Shown here: positions 18,683 to 27,532 of the stretch, in pieces
Layout of the letters: every line of letters begins with the position of its first letter
Numbering within the stretch: the first letter of the stretch is position 1
Assembly: GCF_947499215.1 (NCBI RefSeq)
Contig: NZ_CANMNI010000001.1
Coordinates: 1,445,523 to 1,509,522 of the forward strand
Length of the DNA stretch: 64,000 bases
Origin: an uncultured Pontibacter sp.
Lineage (GTDB): Bacteria > Bacteroidota > Bacteroidia > Cytophagales > Hymenobacteraceae
Reading direction: 5' to 3'
The notes under the pieces: generated by a model
What the model saw: only the letters and a program-made list of their open reading frames with translations
Told to the model about the DNA's origin: nothing
The model's database searches: none
Position numbers and translations under genes: made by a program

Positions 18683-18690
18683 TATCTTTG
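18683..18690 (+). promoter_or_regulatory. -7 box of the proline dehydrogenase gene
   Basis: TATCTTTG matches TAnnTTTG; predicted transcription start near 18694, ATG at 18712. No clear -33 element. Confidence 0.5.
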
Positions 18691-18711
18691 CGCCGATTAA
18701 CACGCTATTAC

Positions 18712-19902
18712 ATGAACCCGGTTACCAACGTTTCTTTCGACGATACAGCTGTCGCTTTTTCATCCAAGTCAGACGCTGAGCTTTATAAAATGTACCTGTT
18801 GTTCAAGTCCATGAACAGCAACAAATTTGTGAAACTGGGTGGCAACCTGCTTAACACAGCCCTTAAGCTGCACTTGCCTGTTAAGTTTATCATCAAACCA
18901 ACCATTTTCAACCACTTCTGCGGAGGCGAAACGATAGAGGAGTCGGAGCGTGCCATTCGTGAGCTGGCCAAGTACAATATCGGTACCATTCTCGATTACT
19001 CCGTGGAGGGCGAGGGCGTGGACAGAAGCTTTGACGAGACGAGAGACGAGATTCTGCGCACGGTAGAGAAGGCACGCGGCAACAAGAACATCCCATTCTC
19101 GGTGTTCAAGGTAACCGGTCTGATGCGTACCGACTTATTGGAGAAAGTACAGGCTGGCGAACAGATGACGGAAGAAGAAAAAGCCGCTTTCGAGCGTGGC
19201 CGTCAGCGTGTAAAGGACATCTGCAAACTTTGCCACGAAGCCGATGTGCGTGTGTTTGTGGATGCCGAGGAAAGCTGGTTTCAGGAAACAATCGACAACT
19301 TGGCCTACGAAATGATGGAGCTCTACAATAAAGAGAAGGCCATCGTTTACAATACATACCAACTATACCGCCACGACCGCCTAGACGCTCTAATGCGCGA
19401 TTATGAGAACGCCGTGGCTAAAAATTACATCTTGGGCGCAAAACCAGTGCGCGGTGCCTACATGGAAAAAGAGCGCAAGCGTGCAGAAGAGCAAGGCTAT
19501 CCAAGCCCGATCAACCCAACAAAAGAGGCGTCTGACAAGCTCTACAACGAAGGTCTCCGTTTCTGCATCGACCACATCGACCGCATATCGCTTTGCGCCG
19601 GTACGCATAATGAGGACAGTTCATACCTGCTCATGGAGTTGATGGAAGAGAAAGGTATAGCGCCCAATGACGAGCGCGTGTTCTTTGCACAGCTTTATGG
19701 TATGAGCGATAACTTGTCGTACAACTTGGCCAACGCGGGTTACAATGTAGCCAAATATGTACCTTATGGTCCGGTGGAGTCGGTGATGCCGTACCTGCTG
19801 CGCCGCGCCAACGAGAACACCGCCATTGCCGGCCAGAGCAGCCGCGAGTTTGGCTTGATCAGCAAGGAGATGGAGCGCCGCAAAAAAGTAAAGCGTTTCT
19901 AG
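18712..19902 (+). CDS. proline dehydrogenase
   Basis: 396 residues, single PRODH (beta8alpha8) domain. Signatures: LDYSVEGEG, FSVFKVTGL, VFVDAEESWFQ, KPVRGAYMEKERKRA and LCAGTHNEDS, with AQLYGMSDNLSYNLA and LLRRANENTA toward the C-terminus. FAD enzyme oxidising proline to pyrroline-5-carboxylate. It is a stand-alone PRODH, not a PutA fusion, so a separate P5C dehydrogenase is needed. Start at ATG 18712; the TTG upstream lies inside the promoter. Confidence 0.95.
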   Translation: MNPVTNVSFDDTAVAFSSKSDAELYKMYLLFKSMNSNKFVKLGGNLLNTALKLHLPVKFIIKPTIFNHFCGGETIEESERAIRELAKYNIGTILDYSVEGEGVDRSFDETRDEILRTVEKARGNKNIPFSVFKVTGLMRTDLLEKVQAGEQMTEEEKAAFERGRQRVKDICKLCHEADVRVFVDAEESWFQETIDNLAYEMMELYNKEKAIVYNTYQLYRHDRLDALMRDYENAVAKNYILGAKPVRGAYMEKERKRAEEQGYPSPINPTKEASDKLYNEGLRFCIDHIDRISLCAGTHNEDSSYLLMELMEEKGIAPNDERVFFAQLYGMSDNLSYNLANAGYNVAKYVPYGPVESVMPYLLRRANENTAIAGQSSREFGLISKEMERRKKVKRF

Positions 19903-19981
19903 ACTAGTTCTGGCGCTTTACCCATGGCAGTCTAAATACAAAAAATTTTTACTAAACCTGAGCTGACTATGGCCTGACCAG

Positions 19982-20025
19982 CACAAAAAATAAGAAGGCC
20001 CTGCATTGCTGCAGGGCCTTCTTAT
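19982..20025 (-). terminator. 16-bp perfect bidirectional terminator
   Basis: ATAAGAAGGCCCTGCA (19990-20005) pairs exactly with 20010-20025, loop TTGC. The U run is on the minus strand, serving the lipoprotein gene; it may also end proline dehydrogenase transcripts. Confidence 0.85.
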
Positions 20026-20067
20026 GTGTTTAGAACTATAAGGTATAATCCGTAGTTCTGCTATTGA

Positions 20068-20265
20068 TTACTGTACAGTTACAGTAGTGTCAACTTCAAC
20101 TTCAGTCTCAGTTTCAACAACTTCAGCCTCTTCAGTAACAACTTCTTCAGTCTCAACAACCTCAGTTTCTACAGCTTCAGTTTCAGTTGCAGTTTCTTCA
20201 GTGTTGCAAGCTGTGAAAGCTACTAGGGCGAACGCTACGAAAGCGAATTTGAATAAATTTTTCAT
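20068..20265 (-). CDS. small acidic lipoprotein
   Basis: 65 residues. Signal peptide MKNLFKFAFVAFALVAFTAC with lipobox ending at C20; the mature part is about 45 residues of Thr, Glu and Val only (for example TETEAVETEVVETEEVV), predicted disordered and strongly acidic. ATG 20265 chosen because the signal peptide begins there. No family recognised. It is divergent from the ECF sigma gene, and its leader shares the region with the hairpins at 20312-20350, so the two genes may be regulated together. Confidence 0.75.
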   Translation of the reverse strand: MKNLFKFAFVAFALVAFTACNTEETATETEAVETEVVETEEVVTEEAEVVETETEVEVDTTVTVQ

Positions 20266-20311
20266 TTTGTGTTTGTGATTAAGTGTTTTGGTTTCGAATT
20301 TGAACTTCATA

Positions 20312-20350
20312 CCGGAAAGCCGGATAGGTAACCCGGCATTTTTTATTTTT
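20312..20350 (+). terminator. terminator-like hairpin with an alternative upstream pairing
   Basis: GCCGG (20319-20323) pairs with CCGGC (20333-20337), followed by a long T-rich run. The 5' arm can instead pair with CCGG at 20312-20315 (loop AAAG), so the two structures exclude each other. No plus-strand gene ends here; it sits 29 bases before the sigma-factor ATG, as an attenuator would. Confidence 0.5.
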
Positions 20351-20378
20351 TTAAAATATTTTTTTGTTGGGTTACAAA

Positions 20379-20981
20379 ATGCGGCCTGGCGTATTAAAAA
20401 GGAACGGAATGAGGAAGAGTTTGTATGAGACGGATGAGGCGATCATGGAAGGGATCCGGAATGACGACGACCGAGCGCTCGCACACCTGTATAAGCTGCA
20501 CTTCCCGATGATATCTCATTTCATTATCAGTAACAGTGGAACTGATGATGAGGCGAAAGACATTTATCAGGAAGGCGTGATCGTCTTCTACGAGAAGATC
20601 AAAGGAAACAGCTTGGAGCTGAGTTGTCAGATCAAAACCTATCTCTACTCTGTGTGCCGCCGACTCTGGCTAAAGCGACTGGCCGAAAAAGGACGCTATG
20701 CTAACCGCATAGAGGATTCTGAAAATTACCTGTCGCTGGAGGAGGATGTGCCGCAGCATGAGGAGAACGAAAGACAGTTCGGCGTTATGGCTGAGGCGCT
20801 GGACCAACTGGGCGAGCCCTGCCGCACGTTGCTGGAGGACTTTTACATCCGGGCACAGGGCATGCAGGACATTGTGGAGAAATTTGGCTACACCAATACT
20901 GATACCGCCAAAAACCAGAAGTACAAGTGCCTACAGCGCCTCAAAAAACTGTTCTTTACTTCTTACAAACCAGAGGTATAG
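20379..20981 (+). CDS. ECF-type RNA polymerase sigma factor
   Basis: About 200 residues. Region 2: RALAHLYKLHFPMISHFI and EAKDIYQEGVIVFYEKI; region 4: LGEPCRTLLEDFYIRAQGMQ followed by DIVEKFGYTNTDTAKNQKYK, a helix-turn-helix. Start could be ATG 20379 or ATG 20409; the latter (MRKSLYETDE) begins nearer the domain. The next gene, 48 bases downstream, encodes a membrane protein with an anti-sigma-like cytoplasmic part and an extracytoplasmic protease, so an envelope signal is the likely trigger. Confidence 0.9.
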   Translation: MRPGVLKRNGMRKSLYETDEAIMEGIRNDDDRALAHLYKLHFPMISHFIISNSGTDDEAKDIYQEGVIVFYEKIKGNSLELSCQIKTYLYSVCRRLWLKRLAEKGRYANRIEDSENYLSLEEDVPQHEENERQFGVMAEALDQLGEPCRTLLEDFYIRAQGMQDIVEKFGYTNTDTAKNQKYKCLQRLKKLFFTSYKPEV

Positions 20982-21029
20982 CCTTAGAATGAATTTTAGC
21001 ACCTTATAACAAGGTATTTTTATAGAATC

Positions 21030-22133
21030 ATGTTTGACTACCGCATTTATGAGCAGATAGAGCGCTACTTGGCCGGGGCAATGCCCGCCGAGGAGAAAGC
21101 TGCCTTTGAGGCGCTGTTGGTCACCGACCTGCGGCTCGCCGATCAGGTACAGGAGCACAGGCAAGTACTGCAGGCGATGCAGCAGTACGGTCAGCGCCAG
21201 CAACTGCGAACCAAGCTGAGCAGCATACACAGCGAAATGGAAAACGACACGGCCTCCGCCACTTCTATTGGTGAATTGCAGGCTTGGAGAGTTTTCTTTA
21301 AAAAACACGCCCAGACGATGGCTGTGGCAGCAAGCGTTTCCCTTTTATCTGTGTTTGGCACGCTTTGGAGCGTACAGCAGATCAAAGCCCCGGTACAGCA
21401 GCAGACTGCTCGCTATATTGAGCTGCGCCGTGAAGTTGAGAAGATCAAAAAAGAACAGCGTGCCCTTATCAATGGCATTGCCAGCGCTGATGTCGCCGCA
21501 CCGGCTCCTCGCTCGGCCCGTTTTAGCGGTACTGGCTTTGCCATCAGTCCAGACGGCTACATAGTAACCAGTTCGCACGTAATCCAAGGTGCAGACTCTA
21601 TCCTAATTGAAAACAAGGCCGGACTCAAGTATAAAGTAACAGAGGTACACCGCAATACCGAATACGACCTGACTATCCTAAAAATAGAAGACCCTTCTTT
21701 CGCAGGTTTCAGTAAGCTGCCTTATACCTTCAAGACTGCGGCATCTGATTTGGGAGAGCGTGTCTATACCTTGGGTTTCCCACGCGAAGACATTGTGTTC
21801 GGCGAAGGCTCCCTGAGTTCCGCTTCCGGCTTCGAGGGTGATACCACTTCTTACCAGATCTCCATCCCCCTAAACCCGGGCAACAGTGGTGGCCCACTGC
21901 TTGACGATAAAGGCAATGTAATCGGGGTTATTAATGGCAAACAGGCCGGACAGGAAGGCGCCGCTTTCGCCGTAAAGTCGACATATCTGCTGCAAATGGT
22001 AACCGAAATGCAGGAGAAAAACGCTGGAAGCACCGTTTCAATGCCTCAGCACAACGCGTTGAATGGCACTGCCAGAACACAGCAACTAAAGAAGTTACAG
22101 GACTATATCTTTGTTGTGAAAGTCTATAACTAA
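21030..22133 (+). CDS. membrane-anchored trypsin-like serine protease with anti-sigma-like N-terminus
   Basis: 367 residues. 1-90: helical cytoplasmic part (YEQIERYLAGAMPAEEKAAF, the pattern of Bacteroidota anti-sigma proteins without zinc ligands); about 95-113: transmembrane segment; 120-148: coiled coil; 165-345: S1C/HtrA-like protease domain with H183 (TSSHVI), D213 (TEYDLTIL) and S286 (NPGNSGGPLL). No PDZ domain. Placed directly after an ECF sigma gene, it is probably the cognate sensor or antagonist of that factor; whether the protease cuts envelope proteins, itself, or a partner is unknown. Confidence 0.88.
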   Translation: MFDYRIYEQIERYLAGAMPAEEKAAFEALLVTDLRLADQVQEHRQVLQAMQQYGQRQQLRTKLSSIHSEMENDTASATSIGELQAWRVFFKKHAQTMAVAASVSLLSVFGTLWSVQQIKAPVQQQTARYIELRREVEKIKKEQRALINGIASADVAAPAPRSARFSGTGFAISPDGYIVTSSHVIQGADSILIENKAGLKYKVTEVHRNTEYDLTILKIEDPSFAGFSKLPYTFKTAASDLGERVYTLGFPREDIVFGEGSLSSASGFEGDTTSYQISIPLNPGNSGGPLLDDKGNVIGVINGKQAGQEGAAFAVKSTYLLQMVTEMQEKNAGSTVSMPQHNALNGTARTQQLKKLQDYIFVVKVYN

Positions 22134-22165
22134 TTAAGCTACTATTGTTTTATTGCAATACTTAA

Positions 22166-22206
22166 AAGGACTATCTCAGTAAAATCTGAAGATAGTCCTT
22201 TTTTCT
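22166..22206 (+). terminator. terminator of the sigma/protease operon
   Basis: AAGGACTATC (22166-22175) pairs with GATAGTCCTT (22191-22200), then TTTTTCTT. Confidence 0.85.
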
Positions 22207-22300
22207 TATAACTTTTTTTACCAGTCGTAGTTAAATAAACAATGTGTACAAATTGGATATAATTACACACATTTTATTTTAGAACAAAAAGCTAACGACT

Positions 22301-22990
22301 ATGAAAATGAGATTTTTTAAACCCGCAGCCCTTGTGCTTGCCGCAGGATTTATGTACAGCTGCGCCAGCAGCAACGAATCTATGGAAACAACAGCCATGG
22401 ATGAGACAACGACTATGAGCCAGACGGAAACAATGGCAGGTGACGACGCTACAACAATGGAGACTGAGGTATCGACGGATGTAACAACTACTGATACTGA
22501 CATGCGCACTAGCACAGAGATGGGCGCTACCGCAGAAACCAGCTCCATGACTATCTTAGATGCTGCCAACACTAGAAGCGACATATCTACCTTTATGGAG
22601 CTGGTGCAGGCCGCCAATATTTCATCTGCTTTTCAGCAAGACAGCGAGTTCACCATTTTTGCCCCAACTAACGAGGCGTTTGAGAAGCTGCCAGCCGGTC
22701 AGCTAGAATACTTGAAAAAGCCAGAAAACAGAAATGAACTAATTCAGGTATTGCAGGCACATATTATTGCCAATAAAGTAACAACTGCCCAAATGCAGGC
22801 AAACCAGCGTATCCAGATTAGTGATAATGACTATATCGAGATTGGTACTCTAGGTACAGGAGCTACCCCAGCAGACTTCACAATCGGTGGGGCTAGCATT
22901 GTAGAGCCTAATATTGAAGCCTCTAATGGTGTAATCCACGTAGTAGACCGTGTACTTGTTACTGCTGACCGCGTAAGTGATGATCAATAA
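22301..22990 (+). CDS. fasciclin-domain lipoprotein
   Basis: 229 residues. Signal peptide with lipobox ending at C21 (FMYSC), a Thr/Glu/Met-rich disordered linker (about 25-88), then one FAS1 domain (about 90-225) with FTIFAPTNEAFEKLP, LQAHIIANKV and the final NGVIHVVDRVL. FAS1 domains mediate adhesion and protein-protein contacts at the surface. Monocistronic between two terminators; it follows the sigma/protease operon. Confidence 0.92.
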   Translation: MKMRFFKPAALVLAAGFMYSCASSNESMETTAMDETTTMSQTETMAGDDATTMETEVSTDVTTTDTDMRTSTEMGATAETSSMTILDAANTRSDISTFMELVQAANISSAFQQDSEFTIFAPTNEAFEKLPAGQLEYLKKPENRNELIQVLQAHIIANKVTTAQMQANQRIQISDNDYIEIGTLGTGATPADFTIGGASIVEPNIEASNGVIHVVDRVLVTADRVSDDQ

Positions 22991-23009
22991 TTAGATATAA
23001 CCATTACAG

Positions 23010-23045
23010 AAAAGCCTTTCCACTATTGGGAAGGCTTTTTTTTTG
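23010..23045 (+). terminator. terminator of the fasciclin gene
   Basis: AAAGCCTTTCC pairs with GGGAAGGCTTT, then a run of T. Confidence 0.85.
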
Positions 23046-23178
23046 CACACTTCTTAGGGCAAAAGGCATTCCTGATCAGGTCTTTTGCAACTATAAGACT
23101 TCACAGCCGTTAGTATAAACTGGCTTTGAATAGCCTTACGTTACATAAACTCTTTAAAAACAAATAACAAAATAAGCT

Positions 23179-23715
23179 ATGGACAGACGAGACAACGCGA
23201 GCATGATGACAGCCATGTTCAGAGACCGTGACAGCGCAGAGCGCGCCTATGAAGAACTTCGTGCCCGCGGGTATGACAAAGACGATATCAATGTGGTATT
23301 GTCGGATGAAGGTCGTAAACGCCACTTTGGTGATGACGTGGATCGCGACGGTGATACCGAGTTAGGCAACAAATCACTAGAAGGTGCTGGTGCCGGTTCA
23401 GCCATTGGTGGTACACTTGGCGCCATTGTGGGTGCCGTGGCTGCTATTGGTACATCGGTAGCTATTCCGGGTCTGGGTCTGGTAGTTGCCGGTCCGTTGG
23501 CGGCTGGTTTGGCAGGCGCAGGCGCAGGTGGCCTGACAGGCGGCTTGATCGGTGCATTGGTTGGCGCCGGTATTCCGGAAGAACGCGCCAAGGTATACGA
23601 AGAAGGCGTGAAAGAAGGTAATATCGTGCTGGGCTTTCAGCCACGCACGCCTGAGGATGCCCGCTACTTTGAAGATCATTTCCAAAAGAATCGCGGAGAG
23701 CATATTTATTACTAA
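23179..23715 (+). CDS. general stress protein with YflT-like domain and glycine-zipper core
   Basis: 178 residues. Residues 9-55 (MTAMFRDRDSAERAYEELRARGY) form a YflT/GSP17M-type ferredoxin-like module; the middle (about 70-135) is a Gly/Ala-rich glycine-zipper, predicted membrane-embedded or aggregation-prone (GAGSAIGGTLGAIVGAVAAI); the end returns to a small folded part (GNIVLGFQPRTPEDARYFE). Related proteins rise in general stress. The exact function is unknown. Monocistronic. Confidence 0.82.
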   Translation: MDRRDNASMMTAMFRDRDSAERAYEELRARGYDKDDINVVLSDEGRKRHFGDDVDRDGDTELGNKSLEGAGAGSAIGGTLGAIVGAVAAIGTSVAIPGLGLVVAGPLAAGLAGAGAGGLTGGLIGALVGAGIPEERAKVYEEGVKEGNIVLGFQPRTPEDARYFEDHFQKNRGEHIYY

Positions 23716-23732
23716 GTTTTAAAACTTACATA

Positions 23733-23781
23733 AACAAAGGCTTGGCTTGTCCCCTGTGGAGGAGTCGAGCCTTTGTTTTTT
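23733..23781 (+). terminator. terminator of the YflT-like gene
   Basis: AACAAAGGCT (23733-23742) pairs with AGCCTTTGTT (23769-23778), then T residues. Confidence 0.8.
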
Positions 23782-23885
23782 AATGCAGCTGCTCACCCAC
23801 TCCAAGTTTAGGCATACTGAACAAATTATTACCTTTTCTTCGTATGCCCTAGGAAACACGTTGAAAAACTAACCAAAATAAAACC

Positions 23886-24470
23886 ATGAAAAACCTATCG
23901 ATGGCAACGGCCCTACTGTGCGGCTGCTTTGCTTTTGCATCTTGCGGATCCAACACGCAGGAAACTGATTCTACCACGAATGTAGACACAGAACTAAATA
24001 CGACGGCCGCCGCCGACTCTACCCTTAACGACGACAAGCGTGAGTTTATGGGCCATGCGCACAGTGTCAGCACACAGCAGGTGGAAATGGGCAAGTTAGC
24101 CGCCGAAAAAGGTGTTACGGCGCAAGTGCGCGACTATGGCCAGCAAATGGTGGACCTTTACTCTAAAAAGCTGGAGGAGCTGCAGGACATGTCGAATCAG
24201 TACAATGTAACCTTGCCGCAGCAAATGGAAGAAGACCATGCCGGTCGTATACAAGAACTCCGCGACAAGAGTCCCGAAGAGTTTGACCGCACCTACTGGG
24301 ATGCAGTGGTGGAGGCCCATAAAGACGCATTAGGTGAGTTTGAGGACAATGTAAAAGACATTGAAGAGACAGATAACACGACCTTTAACCTCTGGGCCAG
24401 AAACACTACCAAGGAGATCCGCGCACAGATGGAGAACGCCATGCGTTTCAGACAGGATCATAAAAACTAA
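23886..24470 (+). CDS. DUF4142 lipoprotein
   Basis: 194 residues. Signal peptide with lipobox FASC (C20), a Thr/Asp-rich linker to about 48, then a helical DUF4142 domain (FMGHAHSVSTQQVEMGKLAA; VRDYGQQMVDLYSKKLEEL; YWDAVVEAHKDALGEFEDNV), a ferritin-like four-helix bundle whose metal ligands are not evident here. Function unknown; periplasmic. Last gene of the stress/envelope cluster. Confidence 0.88.
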   Translation: MKNLSMATALLCGCFAFASCGSNTQETDSTTNVDTELNTTAAADSTLNDDKREFMGHAHSVSTQQVEMGKLAAEKGVTAQVRDYGQQMVDLYSKKLEELQDMSNQYNVTLPQQMEEDHAGRIQELRDKSPEEFDRTYWDAVVEAHKDALGEFEDNVKDIEETDNTTFNLWARNTTKEIRAQMENAMRFRQDHKN

Positions 24471-24491
24471 TCTATACCTACTGAATATACT

Positions 24492-24529
24492 AACGGGCTG
24501 AATCAAATGATTCTGCCCGTTTTATTTTA
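24492..24529. terminator. shared terminator of convergent genes
   Basis: AACGGGC (24492-24498) pairs with GCCCGTT (24515-24521) around a second AATCA/TGATT pairing; T-rich on the plus side. It overlaps the arylesterase stop. Confidence 0.75.
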
Positions 24530-25087
24530 AAGTTCTTCCTTAAGCAACCCTTCTAATACTGTCCAAGTATGGCGGGCTAGGAGTTTCTGCCCCTCCGCAT
24601 TGGGGTGCACACCGTCGGGTAGGTTTAGATGCCGCATACCGGCCACCCCTTCCAGCAGAAAGGGCACAAAAGCCACATTGTTTTTGATAGCCAACTCCCT
24701 AAACAGTTTTCGAAACTCCGCCGCATAGCGTCCCGGCACAATGTCAGGTATTTCCATGCCTGACAAGATGATATGCGCCTCCGGGTGCTTGTGTTTTACT
24801 TTGTCAATGATCTGCTGCAGGTTCTGGGAGGTTTCGCGGGCAGGTATACCGCGCAGCCCGTCGTTCGCTCCAAGAGCCAGCACAAAGAAGTCGATTTGCC
24901 CGGCCAGCCAGCGATCGACCCGATACAGTCCGCTGGACGTCGTGTCACCGCTTATACCCGCATTGATCACCGTATGGTCATAGCCGGCTTCCTTCAGCTT
25001 TTGTTGAATGAGCGCGGGGTAGGCCTGCGCCGTCGGCAGTCCGTAGCCTGCTGTCAGGCTGTCGCCGAAAAAAAGGATTGTCTTCAT
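24527..25087 (-). CDS. arylesterase, SGNH/GDSL hydrolase (TesA-like)
   Basis: 186 residues. Block I GDSLTAGYG with nucleophile Ser10, block III GANDG, block V DGVHPNAEG with Asp and His; GIPARETSQNLQQII lies between. TesA-type enzymes hydrolyse aryl esters and acyl thioesters. No signal peptide is evident from the chosen ATG 25087; the longer frame adds seven unlikely residues. Monocistronic. Confidence 0.92.
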   Translation of the reverse strand: MKTILFFGDSLTAGYGLPTAQAYPALIQQKLKEAGYDHTVINAGISGDTTSSGLYRVDRWLAGQIDFFVLALGANDGLRGIPARETSQNLQQIIDKVKHKHPEAHIILSGMEIPDIVPGRYAAEFRKLFRELAIKNNVAFVPFLLEGVAGMRHLNLPDGVHPNAEGQKLLARHTWTVLEGLLKEEL

Positions 25088-25398
25088 AGTGTTCTGTGGC
25101 CCTGCCAAAACGGGTCTATACTGCCCATACGGGAACTGTTAGGTATAGCCGCCGCATCAGGCAGGTACAAGTTTTAGTATGCTCCGGAAACGAAAAAAAT
25201 TCTACAACAGTTATAATAAGCAACAAGCTCTTACGTAAACAAGTAGCCGACAAGTTTGTATTGCTTTTACCGGCTACAGCTCTTTGCGATAAAGTTTTAT
25301 TTATGCTACATTAGGACTCACCTTAAAAGAATCGCCCGTTTCAACATCTGCGGCATTACTTTTGCGTAGAGTTTATGTGGTCCAACTAACTAAATTAG
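25088..25398. other. intergenic region upstream of the Ctp protease gene
   Basis: 311 bases. It holds a TACTTTTG box (25357-25364) pointing to the protease gene, and a 7-bp inverted repeat GTAGCCG/CGGCTAC (25243-25249 with 25271-25277, 21-base loop). No gene was seen. Confidence 0.5.
25357..25364 (+). promoter_or_regulatory. -7 box of the Ctp protease gene
   Basis: TACTTTTG matches TAnnTTTG; the ATG is 34 bases downstream. No clear -33 element. Confidence 0.5.
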
Positions 25399-27510
25399 AT
25401 GCTATCCTTGACAACCAGATTAAAAATATTTCTCTCTGTGCTGGCCGTTATTTTGCTTACAGGCTCTTTTATACTGTATAGTAAGAACGACTCACCGGAA
25501 GGGAAAAACGAGATATTGATTAAAGCCCTGATGCAGGGCCTTAACTCAGCGCACTACAAACCCGAGAAAGTAGACGACAACTTCTCTAAGAAAGCATTTA
25601 AGCTATACCTTGACCGTCTTGATTTCAACAAGAAGTTCCTGATCGAGTCAGACGTGGCCATGCTGCGCCAGTACGAAACCCAGCTGGATGACCAACTGCG
25701 TGCAGGCTCTTTCGATTTCTTTGACATCGCATCGGACCTGATCGAGAAGCGCACGAAGGAATCGGAGGCGTATTACAAAGAGATTTTGGCCAAACCTTTT
25801 GATTACACTAAGGACGAAACCATTGAGCTGGATGGTAAGAAGCTGCAATTCGCGAAAGACAAAAATGAGCTGAAAGAAGCTTGGAGAAAGCAGTTGAAGT
25901 ACCAAACCTTGGTGCGACTGGCCGAGATGCAAAAGCAGCAGGAGAAAGCCACTGCCAGCGCTGATAGCAAAGACAAACCGAAAAGTTATGAGCAACTGGA
26001 AGCCGAAGCCCGCGAAAAGGTGATGACGGCTTACAATGAGCTCTATAAGCGCCTCGACCAAGTTACCCGCGATGATCGCCGCGCAACTTATATCAACGCC
26101 GTAGCCAATGTATATGACCCGCACACCGGCTACTTCCCTCCTAAGGCTAAAAAAGATTTCGACATTGAGTTTACAGGTCGTTTGGAAGGTATAGGCGCCT
26201 CTCTGCAGGAAAAAGACGGACAGATTAAAGTGCTGGAAATCGTACCGGGCAGCCCTTCGTACATGCAGGGTGACCTGAAGCCGGGTGACGCAATCCAGAA
26301 AGTGGCTCAAGGCAGTAATGACCCGGTTTTGGTGGAAGGTATGCGCCTTGACGATGCCATCCAACTGATCCGTGGTAAGAAAGGCACCGAAGTACGTCTG
26401 ACAGTACGCAAGCCTGACGGTAGCACCCGCATTATCCCTATTGTGCGTGATGTGATCGTATTTGAGGAAACTTACGCACAGAGTGCCATGATAGACGAAA
26501 AGCAGAAGATCGGATACATTAAGTTGCCGGGTTTCTATGCTGACTTCGAGCGTAACGGCGGCCGCAATAGTGGCGCCGATGTGAAGGCCGAAATCGAGAA
26601 ATTGAAAGCGGCAGGTATGCAAGGTCTGATTCTGGATTTGCGCAATAACGGTGGTGGTTCCTTGGCCGATGCAGTTGAGATGGCCGGTCTATTCATAGAG
26701 CAGGGTCCTATTGTGCAGGTACGCACGGCTTCTGGCAAAACGGTGGTACTCGATGACCGTGATCCTGAAGTGCAGTACGGTGGTCCGCTGGTGATTATGG
26801 TGAATGCGAACAGCGCCTCAGCCTCTGAGATTCTGGCCGCCGCCATGCAAGACTATAAACGTGCTGTTATTGTGGGTACGCCTACCTTCGGTAAAGGAAC
26901 CGTGCAGCAGTTCTTTGAGCTGGACGAGGCGCTGCCATCGCAGTTTGACCCATACAAGCCATTCGGTGCGTTGAAGCTCACGATCCAGAAATTCTACCGC
27001 ATTAACGGTGGCACCACGCAATTGCGCGGCGTTACGCCAGATGTAATTTTGCCGGATGCCTACAGCTTCCTAGAGTTCGGTGAGAAAGAGCAGGAATATC
27101 CGCTTGCGTTCGACGAGATCTCCCCTGCCCGCTATAAGGCGTGGACGAAGAGCAGATTGAACATTCCAGCTATTCAAGCCAATAGCAAGAGCCGTATTTC
27201 AAGTAATCAAAGCTTTAAAGTAATTAAAGAGAGCGGCGAGCGCCTGAAGAAACAGTCTGACATCACAACCCGCTCTTTGCATATGGCGAAGTATTTGGCG
27301 GAAGAGACCAAGAGTGAAGCAGCCAACAAAAGAATGGAAGACGCTCAGAAGAATGTGCCGGTACTGAACGTATCGCGCATGAAAACTGACCTGCAAGCCA
27401 TCGCTGGTGATACTGCCAAACTGGCCCGTAATAAGGATTTCATGAAGTCCCTGCAGAAAGACGTGTATGTTGAAGAAGCGGTGGCCATCATCAAAAACGA
27501 CATCAAATAA
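25399..27510 (+). CDS. carboxy-terminal processing peptidase (Tsp/Prc type, S41)
   Basis: 703 residues. N-terminal signal anchor (about 8-27), an N-terminal helical domain with a charged coiled region (about 115-225), PDZ domain (about 250-340, IEFTGRLEGIGASLQEKDG), S41 protease domain with nucleophile near S474 (NANSASASEIL) and general base near K499 (FGKGTVQ), and the C-terminal Tsp extension. A Ser-Lys protease acting in the periplasm on C-termini of envelope proteins or lipoproteins. Monocistronic. Confidence 0.95.
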   Translation: MLSLTTRLKIFLSVLAVILLTGSFILYSKNDSPEGKNEILIKALMQGLNSAHYKPEKVDDNFSKKAFKLYLDRLDFNKKFLIESDVAMLRQYETQLDDQLRAGSFDFFDIASDLIEKRTKESEAYYKEILAKPFDYTKDETIELDGKKLQFAKDKNELKEAWRKQLKYQTLVRLAEMQKQQEKATASADSKDKPKSYEQLEAEAREKVMTAYNELYKRLDQVTRDDRRATYINAVANVYDPHTGYFPPKAKKDFDIEFTGRLEGIGASLQEKDGQIKVLEIVPGSPSYMQGDLKPGDAIQKVAQGSNDPVLVEGMRLDDAIQLIRGKKGTEVRLTVRKPDGSTRIIPIVRDVIVFEETYAQSAMIDEKQKIGYIKLPGFYADFERNGGRNSGADVKAEIEKLKAAGMQGLILDLRNNGGGSLADAVEMAGLFIEQGPIVQVRTASGKTVVLDDRDPEVQYGGPLVIMVNANSASASEILAAAMQDYKRAVIVGTPTFGKGTVQQFFELDEALPSQFDPYKPFGALKLTIQKFYRINGGTTQLRGVTPDVILPDAYSFLEFGEKEQEYPLAFDEISPARYKAWTKSRLNIPAIQANSKSRISSNQSFKVIKESGERLKKQSDITTRSLHMAKYLAEETKSEAANKRMEDAQKNVPVLNVSRMKTDLQAIAGDTAKLARNKDFMKSLQKDVYVEEAVAIIKNDIK

Positions 27511-27532
27511 GAAACGATAAAAAGCCTTCCAA

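Noticed and set aside
25648..26622. 324-residue antisense frame in the Ctp protease gene
   Set aside because: Shadow of the sense gene; no domain.
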